This document shows positions 8,885 through 17,152 of a DNA stretch of 64,000 nt, piece after piece. The stretch is from NCBI GenBank assembly GCA_023229545.1, contig JALNZB010000010.1, forward strand, positions 27,559-91,558. Reading direction: 5' to 3'. Within the stretch, counting starts at the first letter, position 1. Every line of letters begins with the position of its first letter. The translations under genes and the position numbers were made by a program. Source of the stretch: Sulfuritalea sp. (GTDB lineage: Bacteria; Pseudomonadota; Gammaproteobacteria; Burkholderiales; Rhodocyclaceae). The notes under the pieces are model-generated. The model made no database searches, had not been told where the DNA came from, and worked only from the letters and a program-made list of their open reading frames with translations.

Positions 8885-9034
8885 ATGACCACGCCATCCA
8901 CATTTACCGGCAACCTGTTTTGGCTGGCCCCGGTTGCGCTGCTGCTCGCGGCTTCAGCCAACCTGTACGCCCAGCAGCCAATATCAATTTCGTTGAAGGG
9001 CCACTCCGAAACACCGCCACGGCCGGCGGACTGA
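8885..9034 (+). pseudogene. CHRD-domain-like secreted peptide, truncated by frameshift
   Basis: A 49-codon frame with a good ribosome site (GAGGAG before the ATG) and a clear signal peptide (hydrophobic LFWLAPVALLLAA, cut after YAQ). The mature part, ISISLKGHSETPP, resembles the opening strand of CHRD proteins (sLsG..EvPPv.T). Right after the PP the frame runs into a stop, while the next frame continues TATAGG, as a CHRD domain would. The rest of the domain is missing and the hydrolase gene follows. I infer a decayed CHRD gene, but a genuine 20-residue secreted peptide cannot be excluded. Confidence 0.45.
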
Positions 9035-9059
9035 GCCACATCGCCACAAAAGGAAGACC

Positions 9060-9884
9060 ATGAGCACGATCACGATGAAAGACGGCACGCAGATCTATTT
9101 CAAGGACTGGGGCACGGGACAAACCGTGGTGTTCAGCCACGGCTGGCCGCTCAGCGCCGATAGCTGGGAGGCGCAGATGCTGTTCCTGGCCGGGCACGGC
9201 TATCGCTGCATTGCCCATGACCGGCGCGGCCATGGCCGGTCGAACCAGTCCTGGGATGGCAACGACATGGATACCTACGCCGACGATCTGGCACAACTCA
9301 TCGACACACTCGGCCTGAAGAATGTGGTGCTGGTCGGCTTCTCTGCCGGCGGCGGCGAAGTGGCGCGCTATATCGGCCGCCACGGCACGCAGCGCGTCGC
9401 CAAGGCGGCGCTGATCTCCGCCGTGACGCCCTTGATGCTGAAAACGGCAGCCAATCCCGGCGGTCTGCCGCTCGAGAAGTTCGACGCGATCCGCGCCGCC
9501 TCGCTCGCCGACCGCTCGCAGTTCTACAAGGATCTCGCCGGCGGCCCGTTCTTCGGCGCCAACCGACCGGGCGCCAAGGTTTCGCAAGGCATGATCGACA
9601 CCTTCTGGCATCAGGGAATCATGGGCGGTCACAAGAACACCTTCGACTGCATCAAGGCCTTCTCCGAAACCGACTTCAGCGAAGACCTGAAGAAGTTCGA
9701 CGTGCCAACGCTAATCGTTCATGGCGACGACGACCAGATCGTGCCGATCGGCGCTGCGGCGCTGCTCTCGGCGAAGCTGGTGAAGAACGCGACCCTGAAG
9801 ATTTATGCCGGCGCGCCTCACGGCCTCACCATCACGCACAAGGACCAGCTCAACGCCGATCTGCTCGACTTTCTTGGAGCATGA
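9060..9884 (+). CDS. Alpha/beta hydrolase, cofactor-free haloperoxidase type
   Basis: 274 residues. The nucleophile elbow is GFSAGGGE (usually GHSxGG in this family), the acid is the Asp in HGDDDQIVP, and the His is in GAPHGL. The opening TMKDGTQIYFKDWG and HGWPLSAD are hallmarks of the non-heme chloroperoxidase/arylesterase group. In vivo these are usually esterases or lactonases; halogenation needs peroxide and is a test-tube side reaction. No signal peptide. Its stop overlaps the ATG of the alternative oxidase gene, which suggests one operon. Confidence 0.9.
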   Translation: MSTITMKDGTQIYFKDWGTGQTVVFSHGWPLSADSWEAQMLFLAGHGYRCIAHDRRGHGRSNQSWDGNDMDTYADDLAQLIDTLGLKNVVLVGFSAGGGEVARYIGRHGTQRVAKAALISAVTPLMLKTAANPGGLPLEKFDAIRAASLADRSQFYKDLAGGPFFGANRPGAKVSQGMIDTFWHQGIMGGHKNTFDCIKAFSETDFSEDLKKFDVPTLIVHGDDDQIVPIGAAALLSAKLVKNATLKIYAGAPHGLTITHKDQLNADLLDFLGA

Positions 9885-10504
9885 AAGACATGCCTGTTAC
9901 GCCTCCGCTTGACCGCCACTACGCCCCGAGGGATTTTCGCGACCGTCTGGCCTATGCCTTCATCAGGTTCTTGCGTTTCTTCGCCGATACCTTTTTCGCC
10001 AAGCGGTACGGCCATCGAGCCGTGATACTGGAAACGGTGGCAGGCGTGCCGGGCATGGTGGGCGGCTCGCTGCAACATTTGCGCGCCCTGCGCCGGATGG
10101 AAAGCGATCACGGCTGGATTCACGTGCTTCTCGAAGAGGCCGAGAATGAGCGCATGCACCTGATGACCTTCATCCACATTACCCGGCCGACGCGACTGGA
10201 GCATCTGCTGATAGTCATTGCGCAGGGCATCTTCTACAACCTGTTCTTCCTGATCTACCTGATTTCGCCCAGGACATCCCATCGCATCGTCGGCTACCTG
10301 GAAGAAGAGGCGGTTCATAGCTACACCGAGTATCTGGCCGGCGTGGATGACGGCAGCTACGCCAACGTCGCGGCGCCAAAAATCGCCATCGACTACTGGA
10401 AGCTCGACGCCAGCGCGCGCTTGCGCGAGGTCATTATCGCGGTACGTGCCGACGAATGTCACCACCGCGACGTCAATCACCAATATGCCAACGAATTGGT
10501 TTGA
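9881..10504 (+). CDS. Alternative oxidase (diiron ubiquinol oxidase)
   Basis: 207 residues. All four diiron motifs are present: LETVAGVPG (Glu51), NERMHL (Glu90, His93), LEEEAVHSY (Glu142) and RADECHHRD (Glu192, His195). Two hydrophobic stretches (about 50-70 and 107-130) fit the monotopic membrane attachment of this family. It oxidises ubiquinol with oxygen without pumping protons and resists cyanide and sulfide. The ATG overlaps the hydrolase stop (ATGA). Bacterial copies are patchy and often gained by transfer. The N-terminus is compact, without the plant-type regulatory Cys. The next gene, a persulfide dioxygenase, hints at a sulfide-linked role. Confidence 0.93.
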   Translation: MKDMPVTPPLDRHYAPRDFRDRLAYAFIRFLRFFADTFFAKRYGHRAVILETVAGVPGMVGGSLQHLRALRRMESDHGWIHVLLEEAENERMHLMTFIHITRPTRLEHLLIVIAQGIFYNLFFLIYLISPRTSHRIVGYLEEEAVHSYTEYLAGVDDGSYANVAAPKIAIDYWKLDASARLREVIIAVRADECHHRDVNHQYANELV

Positions 10505-10524
10505 AGTGGGAGAGAATAGTTTCG

Positions 10525-11274
10525 ATGATCTTCCGCCAGCTATTTGAACCACTCTCCAGTACCTATACCTATCTGCTCGGCTGCGAGGAAACCCGTCGCG
10601 CCGTGTTGATCGATCCGGTGATCGTCGCCGTGGAGCGCGATCTGGTTGAACTGTCGCAGCTCGGACTGACATTGACCCATACCCTGGATACGCACATCCA
10701 CGCCGATCACATCACAGCGGCGCTGGAGTTGAAGAAAAGGGTCGGCAGCAAGATCGCCGCGCCGGCCTTTGACCGGCTGCCATGCGTCGACATCGGCATT
10801 GAGGAAGGCACACCTTTTCAGGTGGGCAGCATCGCGCTGCAACCCTTGCACACGCCAGGCCATACCGCCGGCCATTTCGCCTATCTGTCGGCTGACAGGG
10901 TGTTTACCGGCGATGCGCTGCTGATCGGGAGCTGCGGTCGCACCGACTTTCAGGACGGCGATGCCGACACACTTTACAAGAGCATCACGGAGAAGCTGTA
11001 TTCCCTGGCGGACGATGTTCTGGTGTACCCGGCTCATGACTACAAGAATCGCCACGTTTCCTCGATAGCGCAGGAAAAGAAGTGCAATCCCCGGATTGGA
11101 CAGAAACGGACCCTGGAGGAATTCAGAAACATCATGGCTAACCTGAACCTGCCCTATCCCAAGTTCATTGACTACGCAGTGCCCGGCAACAAGCTCTGTG
11201 GCGTTTGTCCCTGCGATCTGCCCGAAAAGCTCAAGAAGTACTGCCAGCACATGAGCGGAAGCCAGCAGGGCTGA
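10525..11274 (+). CDS. Persulfide dioxygenase, ETHE1-like metallo-beta-lactamase fold
   Basis: 249 residues. Iron ligands lie in THIHADH (56-62), GHTAGH and FTGDALL, and GSCGRTDFQ and PAHDY follow, which is the ETHE1/Blh signature rather than glyoxalase II. It oxidises glutathione persulfide to sulfite and glutathione. The C-terminus has extra Cys (CGVCPCDLPEKLKKYC) that could bind a metal or carry sulfur; this is unusual enough to note. The ATG at 10525 has GGAGAG about 10 bases upstream. It is 20 bases behind the alternative oxidase and overlaps the DUF1566 gene by one base. Confidence 0.9.
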   Translation: MIFRQLFEPLSSTYTYLLGCEETRRAVLIDPVIVAVERDLVELSQLGLTLTHTLDTHIHADHITAALELKKRVGSKIAAPAFDRLPCVDIGIEEGTPFQVGSIALQPLHTPGHTAGHFAYLSADRVFTGDALLIGSCGRTDFQDGDADTLYKSITEKLYSLADDVLVYPAHDYKNRHVSSIAQEKKCNPRIGQKRTLEEFRNIMANLNLPYPKFIDYAVPGNKLCGVCPCDLPEKLKKYCQHMSGSQQG

Positions 11275-12365
11275 TGTTCGGTGCGTGCCAACACCATGAG
11301 ACGGCGACCATCGTGACCTCATACCATTACCTGTCTACCGGGCAACGCACCTGTCATGACGACGATGGGTGTCAGGTTGCGTGCCAGGATTCCGGACATG
11401 ACGCGTCGTTTGCCGTTGGCACGCCCTGGCCGCAACCGCGTTTTGAATTGCACGATGACCAAGTAATGGATCTACTGACCGGCCTGATCTGGTGTCGCAA
11501 TGCAGGTCTGGCGGAGTTTCCGCTCACTTGGCAGGAAGCGCTGGATTTCGTCGCGATCATGAACCGGGAACAGAAATTTGGTCAGCGCGACTGGCGCATG
11601 CCGAATCGCCGCGAATTGCGCAGCTTGCTCAGCCTGCAAACCCGATTGCCGGCCCTGCCCGAGCACCATCCGTTCATCAACGTGTTCGACGGCTGGTACT
11701 GGACAGCGACGACGGCAGCCATCGGCCCGGCGCACGCCTGGTATGTGGCGCTGGATGGCGGTCGCATGTTTTACGGCGGCAAAGATCAATCCTTCATGCT
11801 GTGGCCGGTACGGGGCGCAGGTCTGGGCCTTGTCCCGCGCACAGGCCAGAGCCTGTGCCACGACACCGCCGGCAAAGTCATTTCATGCTCCGGTTTCGGT
11901 CAGGACGGCGAATTCCGTTATGGTGCGCCGTGGCCCGAGCCACGCTTCGAAATAGTTCATGCCGGCGTACTGGATCATCTCACCGGCCTGATCTGGCGTC
12001 GCGGCGCGAACCTCACACCGCAACCAGTGCTGTGGCGCGAGGCATTGGCAGCGGTGGCCGGACTCGACCGGGAAGCTGCGGGAACTCACTGGCGGCTGCC
12101 CACCATCAACGAACTGGAAACCCTGGTGGATTGCGCCGCCCACAGCCCGGCCTTGCCATCCGGGCATCCTTTCACCGACGTGCAGGACATTTACTGGTCA
12201 TCCACCACCAGCCTGTTCGAACCGGATTGGGCTTGGGCGCTGTATCTGGAAAAGGGCGCGACAGGCGTCGGACAAAAGCGCTTTGCGCAATTTTCGGTAT
12301 GGGCCGTGGCAACTTTCGACCGCACGTCAGACGGTTCCCCGACCACAAATATCCTGACGCAATGA
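11274..12365 (+). CDS. Tandem DUF1566 (Lcl-type) domain protein
   Basis: 363 residues with two similar halves. Each half has a segment of the type RFE-x-DHLTGLIW (DLLTGLIWCRN, DHLTGLIWRRG), a WRLP/WRMP-N-EL segment and a closing YW-S/T-x-T segment with a C-terminal W. That is the DUF1566 pattern twice, with internal duplication. Function unknown; related domains occur in C-type-lectin-like and adhesin proteins. Here the frame has no obvious signal peptide and starts at the TGATG overlap with the persulfide dioxygenase, so it is translationally coupled to that gene. Several Cys in the halves (QRTCHDDDGCQVAC, LCHDTAGKVISC) may pair. Confidence 0.8.
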   Translation: MFGACQHHETATIVTSYHYLSTGQRTCHDDDGCQVACQDSGHDASFAVGTPWPQPRFELHDDQVMDLLTGLIWCRNAGLAEFPLTWQEALDFVAIMNREQKFGQRDWRMPNRRELRSLLSLQTRLPALPEHHPFINVFDGWYWTATTAAIGPAHAWYVALDGGRMFYGGKDQSFMLWPVRGAGLGLVPRTGQSLCHDTAGKVISCSGFGQDGEFRYGAPWPEPRFEIVHAGVLDHLTGLIWRRGANLTPQPVLWREALAAVAGLDREAAGTHWRLPTINELETLVDCAAHSPALPSGHPFTDVQDIYWSSTTSLFEPDWAWALYLEKGATGVGQKRFAQFSVWAVATFDRTSDGSPTTNILTQ

Positions 12366-12383
12366 ATTCGTAAGGAGTGAGCC

Positions 12384-13748
12384 ATGTCAGTTTCGTCTCG
12401 AATTAGTCGGCTGATGGTCGTATTGCCCGCCACGGCGCTTGCCTGCTGCGCGCTGACCGCGTCAGCGGCCGACGAGGACTTTTCCACGCTGAGCAAACGC
12501 CTCCAAGCGGAGAAGCCGAAGTTCGCGCAGCGCCAGCAGGACTTGCTCGCGCAGCGCTACGACCTCGCCGACCGGCCATTCAAGGGAGCCACCATGTCGC
12601 GCGGCAAACCGATGCAGGATGGCGTGCGCGTGCGGCTACCGGCAGGCATGAGCTGGGAAAAGCTTGCCGCCTTGTCGCCTGATGAAGTCAAGGCACGGCA
12701 ACTCTGGCCGGTCGGCTTCCTGCCGCTGCCGCATCCTCACCACGAAGCGGGCGGCATGGTCTTCCCCAAATTCCTCATCAAGGAAATGAAGCAGCAAACT
12801 GATCGCGATCTGACGCGCTTCGATCTCGATTACGACTTGCCGGATCATTTCCTGCCCGAGTTTCCGGCGGCGATCTATCTGACGACGCGACCCGATCTGG
12901 GCGATGTGTCGCAAGGCAAACTGCTGACGCTGGGCAACTACTACCGGGTGTTCAAGGACATCCTCAATCCCAAGCAACTCGAAGGCTTGCGCCTGCTGGT
13001 GACGCCCTTTCCCCAGCAGCAGTTCAACGCCACCGAAGACCGCCGCAGCCTGAAGGCGCATCCGGGCGTGGCCTGTTTTGATTGCCACGCCAACGGTCAC
13101 ACCAACGCTTCCACCCACACCGTCGGCGACATCCGACCCAATGAGCATCGCCATCGCATCGGCACGCCAACGCTGCGCGGATTGAACATCCAGCGCCTGT
13201 TCGGTTCGCAGCGGGCGATGAAAACCGTGGAGGACTTCACCGAATTCGAGCAGCGCGCCGCCTACTTCGATGGCATCCCGGCCGACGCGGCGCGCAAGGG
13301 CACCAACGTGCTCGAACGCGGCAGCCAGGTGCATTTCATGGCGGAGTTTCAGGCCCTGCTCGACTTCCCGCCGGCGCCGAAACTCAATGTCTTCGGCAAG
13401 CTCGATGCCGCCAAAGCCAGCGCCAACGAGTTGCGCGGCCAGGCGGTGTTCTTCGGCAAGGGCCAGTGCGCGAGCTGCCACACCCCGCCCTACTACACCG
13501 ATAATCTCATGCACAACCTGAAGGTGGAGCGCTTCTTCAGCAAGGTCACGATCAACGGACGCACGGCATCGGCCGACGGCCCGATCAAGACCTTCCCGCT
13601 GCGCGGCATCAAGGACTCGCCGCCGTATCTGCACGATGACCGTCTGCTGACGCTGGAGGACACGGTCGAGTTCTTCAACCTGGTGCTGGAGTTGAAGCTG
13701 AATGAAGAGGAAAAAAAGGACCTGGTGGCCTTCATGCGGGTGTTGTAG
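12384..13748 (+). CDS. Diheme cytochrome c peroxidase-like protein
   Basis: 454 residues with a Sec signal peptide (cut near ASAA at 29). Two heme c sites are present: CFDCH at 231-235 and CASCH at 362-366. The second site is followed by TPPYYTDN, and the C-terminal region has the IKDSPPYLHDDRLLTLEDTVEFF stretch seen in MauG/CcpA-like peroxidases. Members of this long variant are often labelled cytochrome B6 by mistake. Acts in the periplasm, either reducing peroxide with electrons from a small cytochrome or HiPIP, or oxidising a protein substrate. GGAG precedes the start and 18 bases separate it from the DUF1566 gene, so it is probably the last gene of the cluster. Confidence 0.85.
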   Translation: MSVSSRISRLMVVLPATALACCALTASAADEDFSTLSKRLQAEKPKFAQRQQDLLAQRYDLADRPFKGATMSRGKPMQDGVRVRLPAGMSWEKLAALSPDEVKARQLWPVGFLPLPHPHHEAGGMVFPKFLIKEMKQQTDRDLTRFDLDYDLPDHFLPEFPAAIYLTTRPDLGDVSQGKLLTLGNYYRVFKDILNPKQLEGLRLLVTPFPQQQFNATEDRRSLKAHPGVACFDCHANGHTNASTHTVGDIRPNEHRHRIGTPTLRGLNIQRLFGSQRAMKTVEDFTEFEQRAAYFDGIPADAARKGTNVLERGSQVHFMAEFQALLDFPPAPKLNVFGKLDAAKASANELRGQAVFFGKGQCASCHTPPYYTDNLMHNLKVERFFSKVTINGRTASADGPIKTFPLRGIKDSPPYLHDDRLLTLEDTVEFFNLVLELKLNEEEKKDLVAFMRVL

Positions 13749-13810
13749 GCCGCTGTCGCATCCCAAGCGGACCCATTGGGTCGATTACGCCGCCCACCGA
13801 ATCTATCCAA

Positions 13811-14647
13811 TCAGCGCGGCGTGCCGAATTCCTGCGTCCAGTACACGCCCAATTTGCTCTTGCGATCGATCGCGAAGGCAACGCCCATTTCGGTAAACGC
13901 CGGATCCATCAGGTTGGCGCAATGCGTCGGGCTACTTATCCAGCCAGCCACGACATCCTCCGGACTCATTTTCCCGCCAGCGATGTTTTCGCCAGTAACC
14001 CGGTATTTGTAGCCGGCCCGCTCGACACGTTGCGCCGCAGTCGAACCGTCGCGACCGCCGTGGCTCAAGTAGTTGAAGCGCGCCATTTCCCTGGAATGCA
14101 GGCTCGATGCCTCGGCAAGCTCGTCGTTCCAGCTTAGTGGCGGCGCCGCATTGAACGTCTGGTTACCGCAGTTTCGCCGCCTTGCGCGAGCCTGGTTGAC
14201 CAGGTCGAGCGTGCGCTGCCCTGCGGTTTGCCCGTCCATCTCCGCCATTGGCGCAAAGGGCGCCGCCATGACGATCCAGACCTGCTGCGCGTCCAGATAT
14301 ATTCCAACCTCCGTCATTGCGGCATCCTGTAACTGCCGGCAGTAGCTTCGTTTTTCCAGTATCCCTGCCACCTGTGCATTGATCCCGTTACCGCTGAAGC
14401 TCAGGGCACTGGCATGGGTCGCCCGGTATCCCGCTGCCATCAGGCTTTGCTCCAGATTGTTTCCTCGCGCCAGACCGCTGGCGACGCGTTCCAGCGCGGC
14501 CTGCGGTTTCAGTAACGGCAATTGCTTCGCGATGTCGCAATTGCCTTCACCATCGCGAAGCCGATTGATCGTGGTGTATAGATCGCCCGCCATCGCATCG
14601 AAACAGACGGCAAACAACAACAGACAGGAAAGAATGTGAAGGCGCAT
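13811..14647 (-). CDS. Secreted CAP (SCP/PR-1) domain protein
   Basis: 278 residues. Signal peptide of about 20 residues (LHILSCLLLFAVCFDAMA). Residues 1-135 form a poorly conserved N-terminal region with several Cys. The CAP domain follows (about 143-278): LDLVNQARARRR, the ELAEASSLHSREMA helix, FNYLSHGG, GENIAGG, and GWISSPTHCANLMDPAFTEMGV. These segments match bacterial CAP proteins. The His of LSHGG, the Glu of GENI and the His of PTHC give the usual CAP pocket. Exact role unknown. Convergent with the diheme gene (62 bases apart). Confidence 0.88.
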   Translation of the reverse strand: MRLHILSCLLLFAVCFDAMAGDLYTTINRLRDGEGNCDIAKQLPLLKPQAALERVASGLARGNNLEQSLMAAGYRATHASALSFSGNGINAQVAGILEKRSYCRQLQDAAMTEVGIYLDAQQVWIVMAAPFAPMAEMDGQTAGQRTLDLVNQARARRRNCGNQTFNAAPPLSWNDELAEASSLHSREMARFNYLSHGGRDGSTAAQRVERAGYKYRVTGENIAGGKMSPEDVVAGWISSPTHCANLMDPAFTEMGVAFAIDRKSKLGVYWTQEFGTPR

Positions 14648-14693
14648 GATCTTGGGCGGCAGATAAAGGACGTATTCGGATCAGTTTGCGCCG

Positions 14694-14736
14694 CACCGGG
14701 GACGAGTGAGCAAGTGAGCTTGCACCCGCCCCGGTG
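14694..14736. terminator. Nested inverted repeat between the CAP gene and the collagen-like gene
   Basis: An 8-bp outer stem (CACCGGGG at 14694-14701 with CCCCGGTG at 14729-14736) encloses a small inner stem (CAAG/CTTG, 14711-14722). It lies just downstream of the collagen-like gene on the minus strand, where a terminator is expected, but no U tract follows. Confidence 0.35.
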
Positions 14737-14747
14737 TCAAGCCGAAC

Positions 14748-15053
14748 TCAGCGTGCCGGAGGTGCGGGCGGAACGACTATCACGGTATCGCCGCCGGTCC
14801 GGCCACGCGAACCTGTTGCACCGGTATCGCCGGTGGCGCCGGTATCTCCGGTCGATCCTGGTGCGCCGGTATTCCCGGTCGAGCCAGGCGCGCCTGTATA
14901 GCCGGTGGCTCCTGTAGCTCCTGTAGCGCCTGCAGGGCCGGCGGGTCCGGGAACGGCAATCGTGACCACTGCGGGAGCCACGGCGGCCGGTCTGTCGCAC
15001 GCGCTCAACGCCGAAACCATCAATGCTGCCGAAAATACTATCGAATACTTCAT
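14748..15053 (-). CDS. Small collagen-like lipoprotein
   Basis: 101 residues. The leader MKYSIVFSAALMVSALSAC ends in a lipobox (LSAC), so the mature protein should be lipid-anchored. After about 20 residues come 17 uninterrupted Gly-X-Y triplets, mostly GAT, GST, GDT and GAP, then a short tail with VIVVPPAPPA. The Gly-X-Thr bias is typical of bacterial collagen-like proteins, which can form triple helices without hydroxyproline. AAGGAA lies 6 bases before the ATG at 15053. The longer open frame to 15362 has no supported start. A surface spacer or adhesion role is inferred only. Confidence 0.8.
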   Translation of the reverse strand: MKYSIVFSAALMVSALSACDRPAAVAPAVVTIAVPGPAGPAGATGATGATGYTGAPGSTGNTGAPGSTGDTGATGDTGATGSRGRTGGDTVIVVPPAPPAR

Positions 15054-15336
15054 GGCAATTTCCTTCTTGAATGTTTGAGAACAATGGCCGACATAGGCGG
15101 GTTTGCATCCGTCGGAGTTGCGGCCAAAAGCTACGCCGCATCCGTGTGCCTCTCCGTTCGCTGAAGCACTTAGGGATGCCTGTTCGAACGGTTGCCCTGC
15201 CTGTCCCTGGTAGTTGCGGGAATTGATGCGCCTATGTGGGAGACCGCACGGAGCCCGCTGCGTCCTGGGCGTAAACATCGTTCCAGGCACGGCACGAACT
15301 TCCACATGTCCGGACGCGAGTCCAAGGAGCAACTTC

Positions 15337-15564
15337 ATGAAACCGACGTTGATCATCGGCATCGCGCTGATAGTTCTGGGTGGCGCCGTTCTCGGCTACG
15401 AGCAATACAGCTATACGACGAAAGAACAGGTGTTCCAGATCGGGACGATTACGGCGACGGCCGAAAAGACCCATACGGTTTTGCTGCCGCCGTTGCTGGG
15501 CTGGTTGCTGGTCGGCGGTGGCGTGTTGGTGCTGGCCATCGCGGCGCTGAACAAGAAAAACTGA
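15337..15564 (+). CDS. Small membrane protein with two transmembrane segments
   Basis: 75 residues: one membrane span at the N-terminus (TLIIGIALIVLGGAVLG), a polar loop of about 28 residues with YSYTTKEQVFQIG, and a second span (GWLLVGGGVLVLAIAAL) ending NKKN. AAGGAG stands 8 bases before the ATG. The layout and YTTKE...IG...PP...GG pattern look like a widespread family of small proteobacterial membrane proteins of unknown function. Longer overlapping frames here are spurious. Confidence 0.75.
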   Translation: MKPTLIIGIALIVLGGAVLGYEQYSYTTKEQVFQIGTITATAEKTHTVLLPPLLGWLLVGGGVLVLAIAALNKKN

Positions 15565-15662
15565 AGCAAAGCGATTCGAGGTATGAACTGCGACCTTGCT
15601 TTCGCCTCAAGCAGGCCCGCATTGCCGCATCAAAACAATCCTGGGCGCGGCCTGCCGAAATC

Positions 15663-16784
15663 TCACCGAACTGCAGCCGTGATCGCGGCGCAGACGCGAT
15701 CGACGTCCGAATCGGCCATGGCGGGAAACAGCGGCAGCGTAATGGTGCGGCGACCGATGTCCTCGGCATGGGGGAAGTCGCCCTCCTTGAACCCCATTGC
15801 GCGATACAGCGAGAACAGGTGCAGCGCCGGGTAATGCACGCCGACGCCGATGCCCTGCAGCTTCATGGCCGCGATGAATTTGCCGCGATCCGCGCCGGCG
15901 GGCAGCAGAACCTGGAACATGTGCCAGTTGCAGTTGCTGAAATCCGCCACCGGCATTTCCAGCCCGAGCGCGGGATCGATGGCTGCGAAATAGCGTCGCG
16001 CAAGTTCGCGGCGGCGGGCGGTGAAGGCTTCGATATGCTTCATCTGACCGAGGCCAATGGTGGCGGCGATGTCGGTCAAATTGAACTTGCCGCCCAGCAC
16101 GTCGACATCCATGCCGCCGTCGGGGAAGCGCTGCACGCCTTGCAGGCGCAGGCGCTCGCACAAAGGCGGGTCGATGTCGACGGGCAGCACCAAGGCGCCG
16201 CCTTCGCAGGTGGTCAGGTTCTTGTTGGCGTGGAAACTGAAGGAGACGAAATCTTTGCCGTTGCCAAATGAGTTGCCGATTGGCTTGCCCTGCCACGAGG
16301 CGCCGAAGGCCTGCGCGGCGTCTTCGATCACGCGCAGTCCGTGCTTGTTGGCAATGGCGTAAAGCCGGTCACGATCCACTGGCAGGCCGGCGAGGTCAAC
16401 CGGGATGATGGCTTTGGTCCTTGGCGTAATGGCGGCTTCAAGCTTGTCAAGATCGATGTTGCGGGTTAGCGGATCGACATCGACGAACACCGGCGTCGCG
16501 CCGACTTCCAGAATCACGTTGGCGGTGGCGACCCAGGTCAATGGAGTGGTAATCACCGTATCACCAGCGCCGACTTTTGCCAGCCGCAGCGCGACTTCGA
16601 GGGTGGCCGTGCCCGAATTGAAAACACGCACCGGGCGACCGCCGCAATAGTCGGACAAAGCGGCCTCGAAGGCCGCCACCTTGGGGCCGCTGGTAATCCA
16701 GCCGGAGCGCAGCACGTTCGCCACTTCGGCGATGGTTTCCTCGTCGATCGAGGGCCGGGTGAAAGGCAAAAACGGAGCCGTCAT
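15663..16784 (-). CDS. DegT/DnrJ/EryC1/StrS (ArnB-like) sugar aminotransferase
   Basis: 373 residues, PLP fold type I. The opening PFTRPSIDEETI and LRSGWITSGPKV are typical. The PLP Lys is Lys188 in SFHANKNLTTCEGG, and Asp155 in VIEDAAQAFGA contacts the pyridine ring. It transfers an amino group to a nucleotide 4-keto sugar or a related sugar. Start at 16784 with a 4-base overlap with the SMR-type transporter gene; it is the last gene of a three-gene operon with an ArnT-type glycosyltransferase. The segment KVGAGDTV (70-77) is encoded by a sequence 24/28 identical to the dispersed repeat, at a place where the family naturally has GxGDxVI. Confidence 0.88.
   Translation of the reverse strand: MTAPFLPFTRPSIDEETIAEVANVLRSGWITSGPKVAAFEAALSDYCGGRPVRVFNSGTATLEVALRLAKVGAGDTVITTPLTWVATANVILEVGATPVFVDVDPLTRNIDLDKLEAAITPRTKAIIPVDLAGLPVDRDRLYAIANKHGLRVIEDAAQAFGASWQGKPIGNSFGNGKDFVSFSFHANKNLTTCEGGALVLPVDIDPPLCERLRLQGVQRFPDGGMDVDVLGGKFNLTDIAATIGLGQMKHIEAFTARRRELARRYFAAIDPALGLEMPVADFSNCNWHMFQVLLPAGADRGKFIAAMKLQGIGVGVHYPALHLFSLYRAMGFKEGDFPHAEDIGRRTITLPLFPAMADSDVDRVCAAITAAVR
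16554..16581 (+). repeat. Dispersed 28-bp repeat, copy 3
   Basis: 24 of 28 match. Antisense to the DegT aminotransferase gene, where it is read as KVGAGDT without shifting the family alignment. Confidence 0.6.
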
Positions 16785-17152
16785 GACCTGGCCACCAAAA
16801 ACACGCCGACCACGATGAAGCCGATGCCCAGCAGTTTCTGCGCCGCCAGCGCCTCGCCGAACCACTGCCAGGCGACGAAGGCGTTGATGACATAGCCGAT
16901 GGACAGCATCGGGTAGGCAATCGATACGGGAACCCTTGACAGCGCCATGATCCAGACCACCAGGCTCACCGCATAGCAGGCCATGCCGCCCAGGATGAAC
17001 GGCTGGAAAGCCAGTTTGAGACCGATGGGCCAGATGTTATCGACATGAAACTCGAAATGGCCGACGGCGTTGGTGCCGGCCTTGAGGAACAGTTGCGCGG
17101 CGGCGTTCAACAGCACGCCGGTCAGAACAAGGGAAAAGCTGAGGGCGTTCAT
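16781..17152 (-). CDS. SMR/EamA-type small transporter (ArnE/ArnF-like)
   Basis: 123 residues with four hydrophobic helices. The opening ALSFSLVLTGVLLNAAAQLFLKAG matches the small multidrug resistance fold used by ArnE/ArnF, and a later segment reads RVPVSIAYPMLSIGYV. In arn-type operons such proteins flip an undecaprenyl-phosphate aminosugar across the inner membrane. ArnE/F work as a pair; only one copy is visible here, so it may be a homodimer. It overlaps both neighbours by 4 bases (ArnT-like upstream, DegT downstream), giving strict translational coupling. Confidence 0.85.
   Translation of the reverse strand: MNALSFSLVLTGVLLNAAAQLFLKAGTNAVGHFEFHVDNIWPIGLKLAFQPFILGGMACYAVSLVVWIMALSRVPVSIAYPMLSIGYVINAFVAWQWFGEALAAQKLLGIGFIVVGVFLVARS

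Noticed and set aside
13553..13580. RTASAD in the diheme protein resembling a repeat reading
   Set aside because: The peptide matches but the codons do not; DNA identity is poor.
14748..14950. Short tandem repeats resembling a CRISPR array
   Set aside because: They are Gly-X-Y codons of the collagen-like gene: 9-base units with no spacers.
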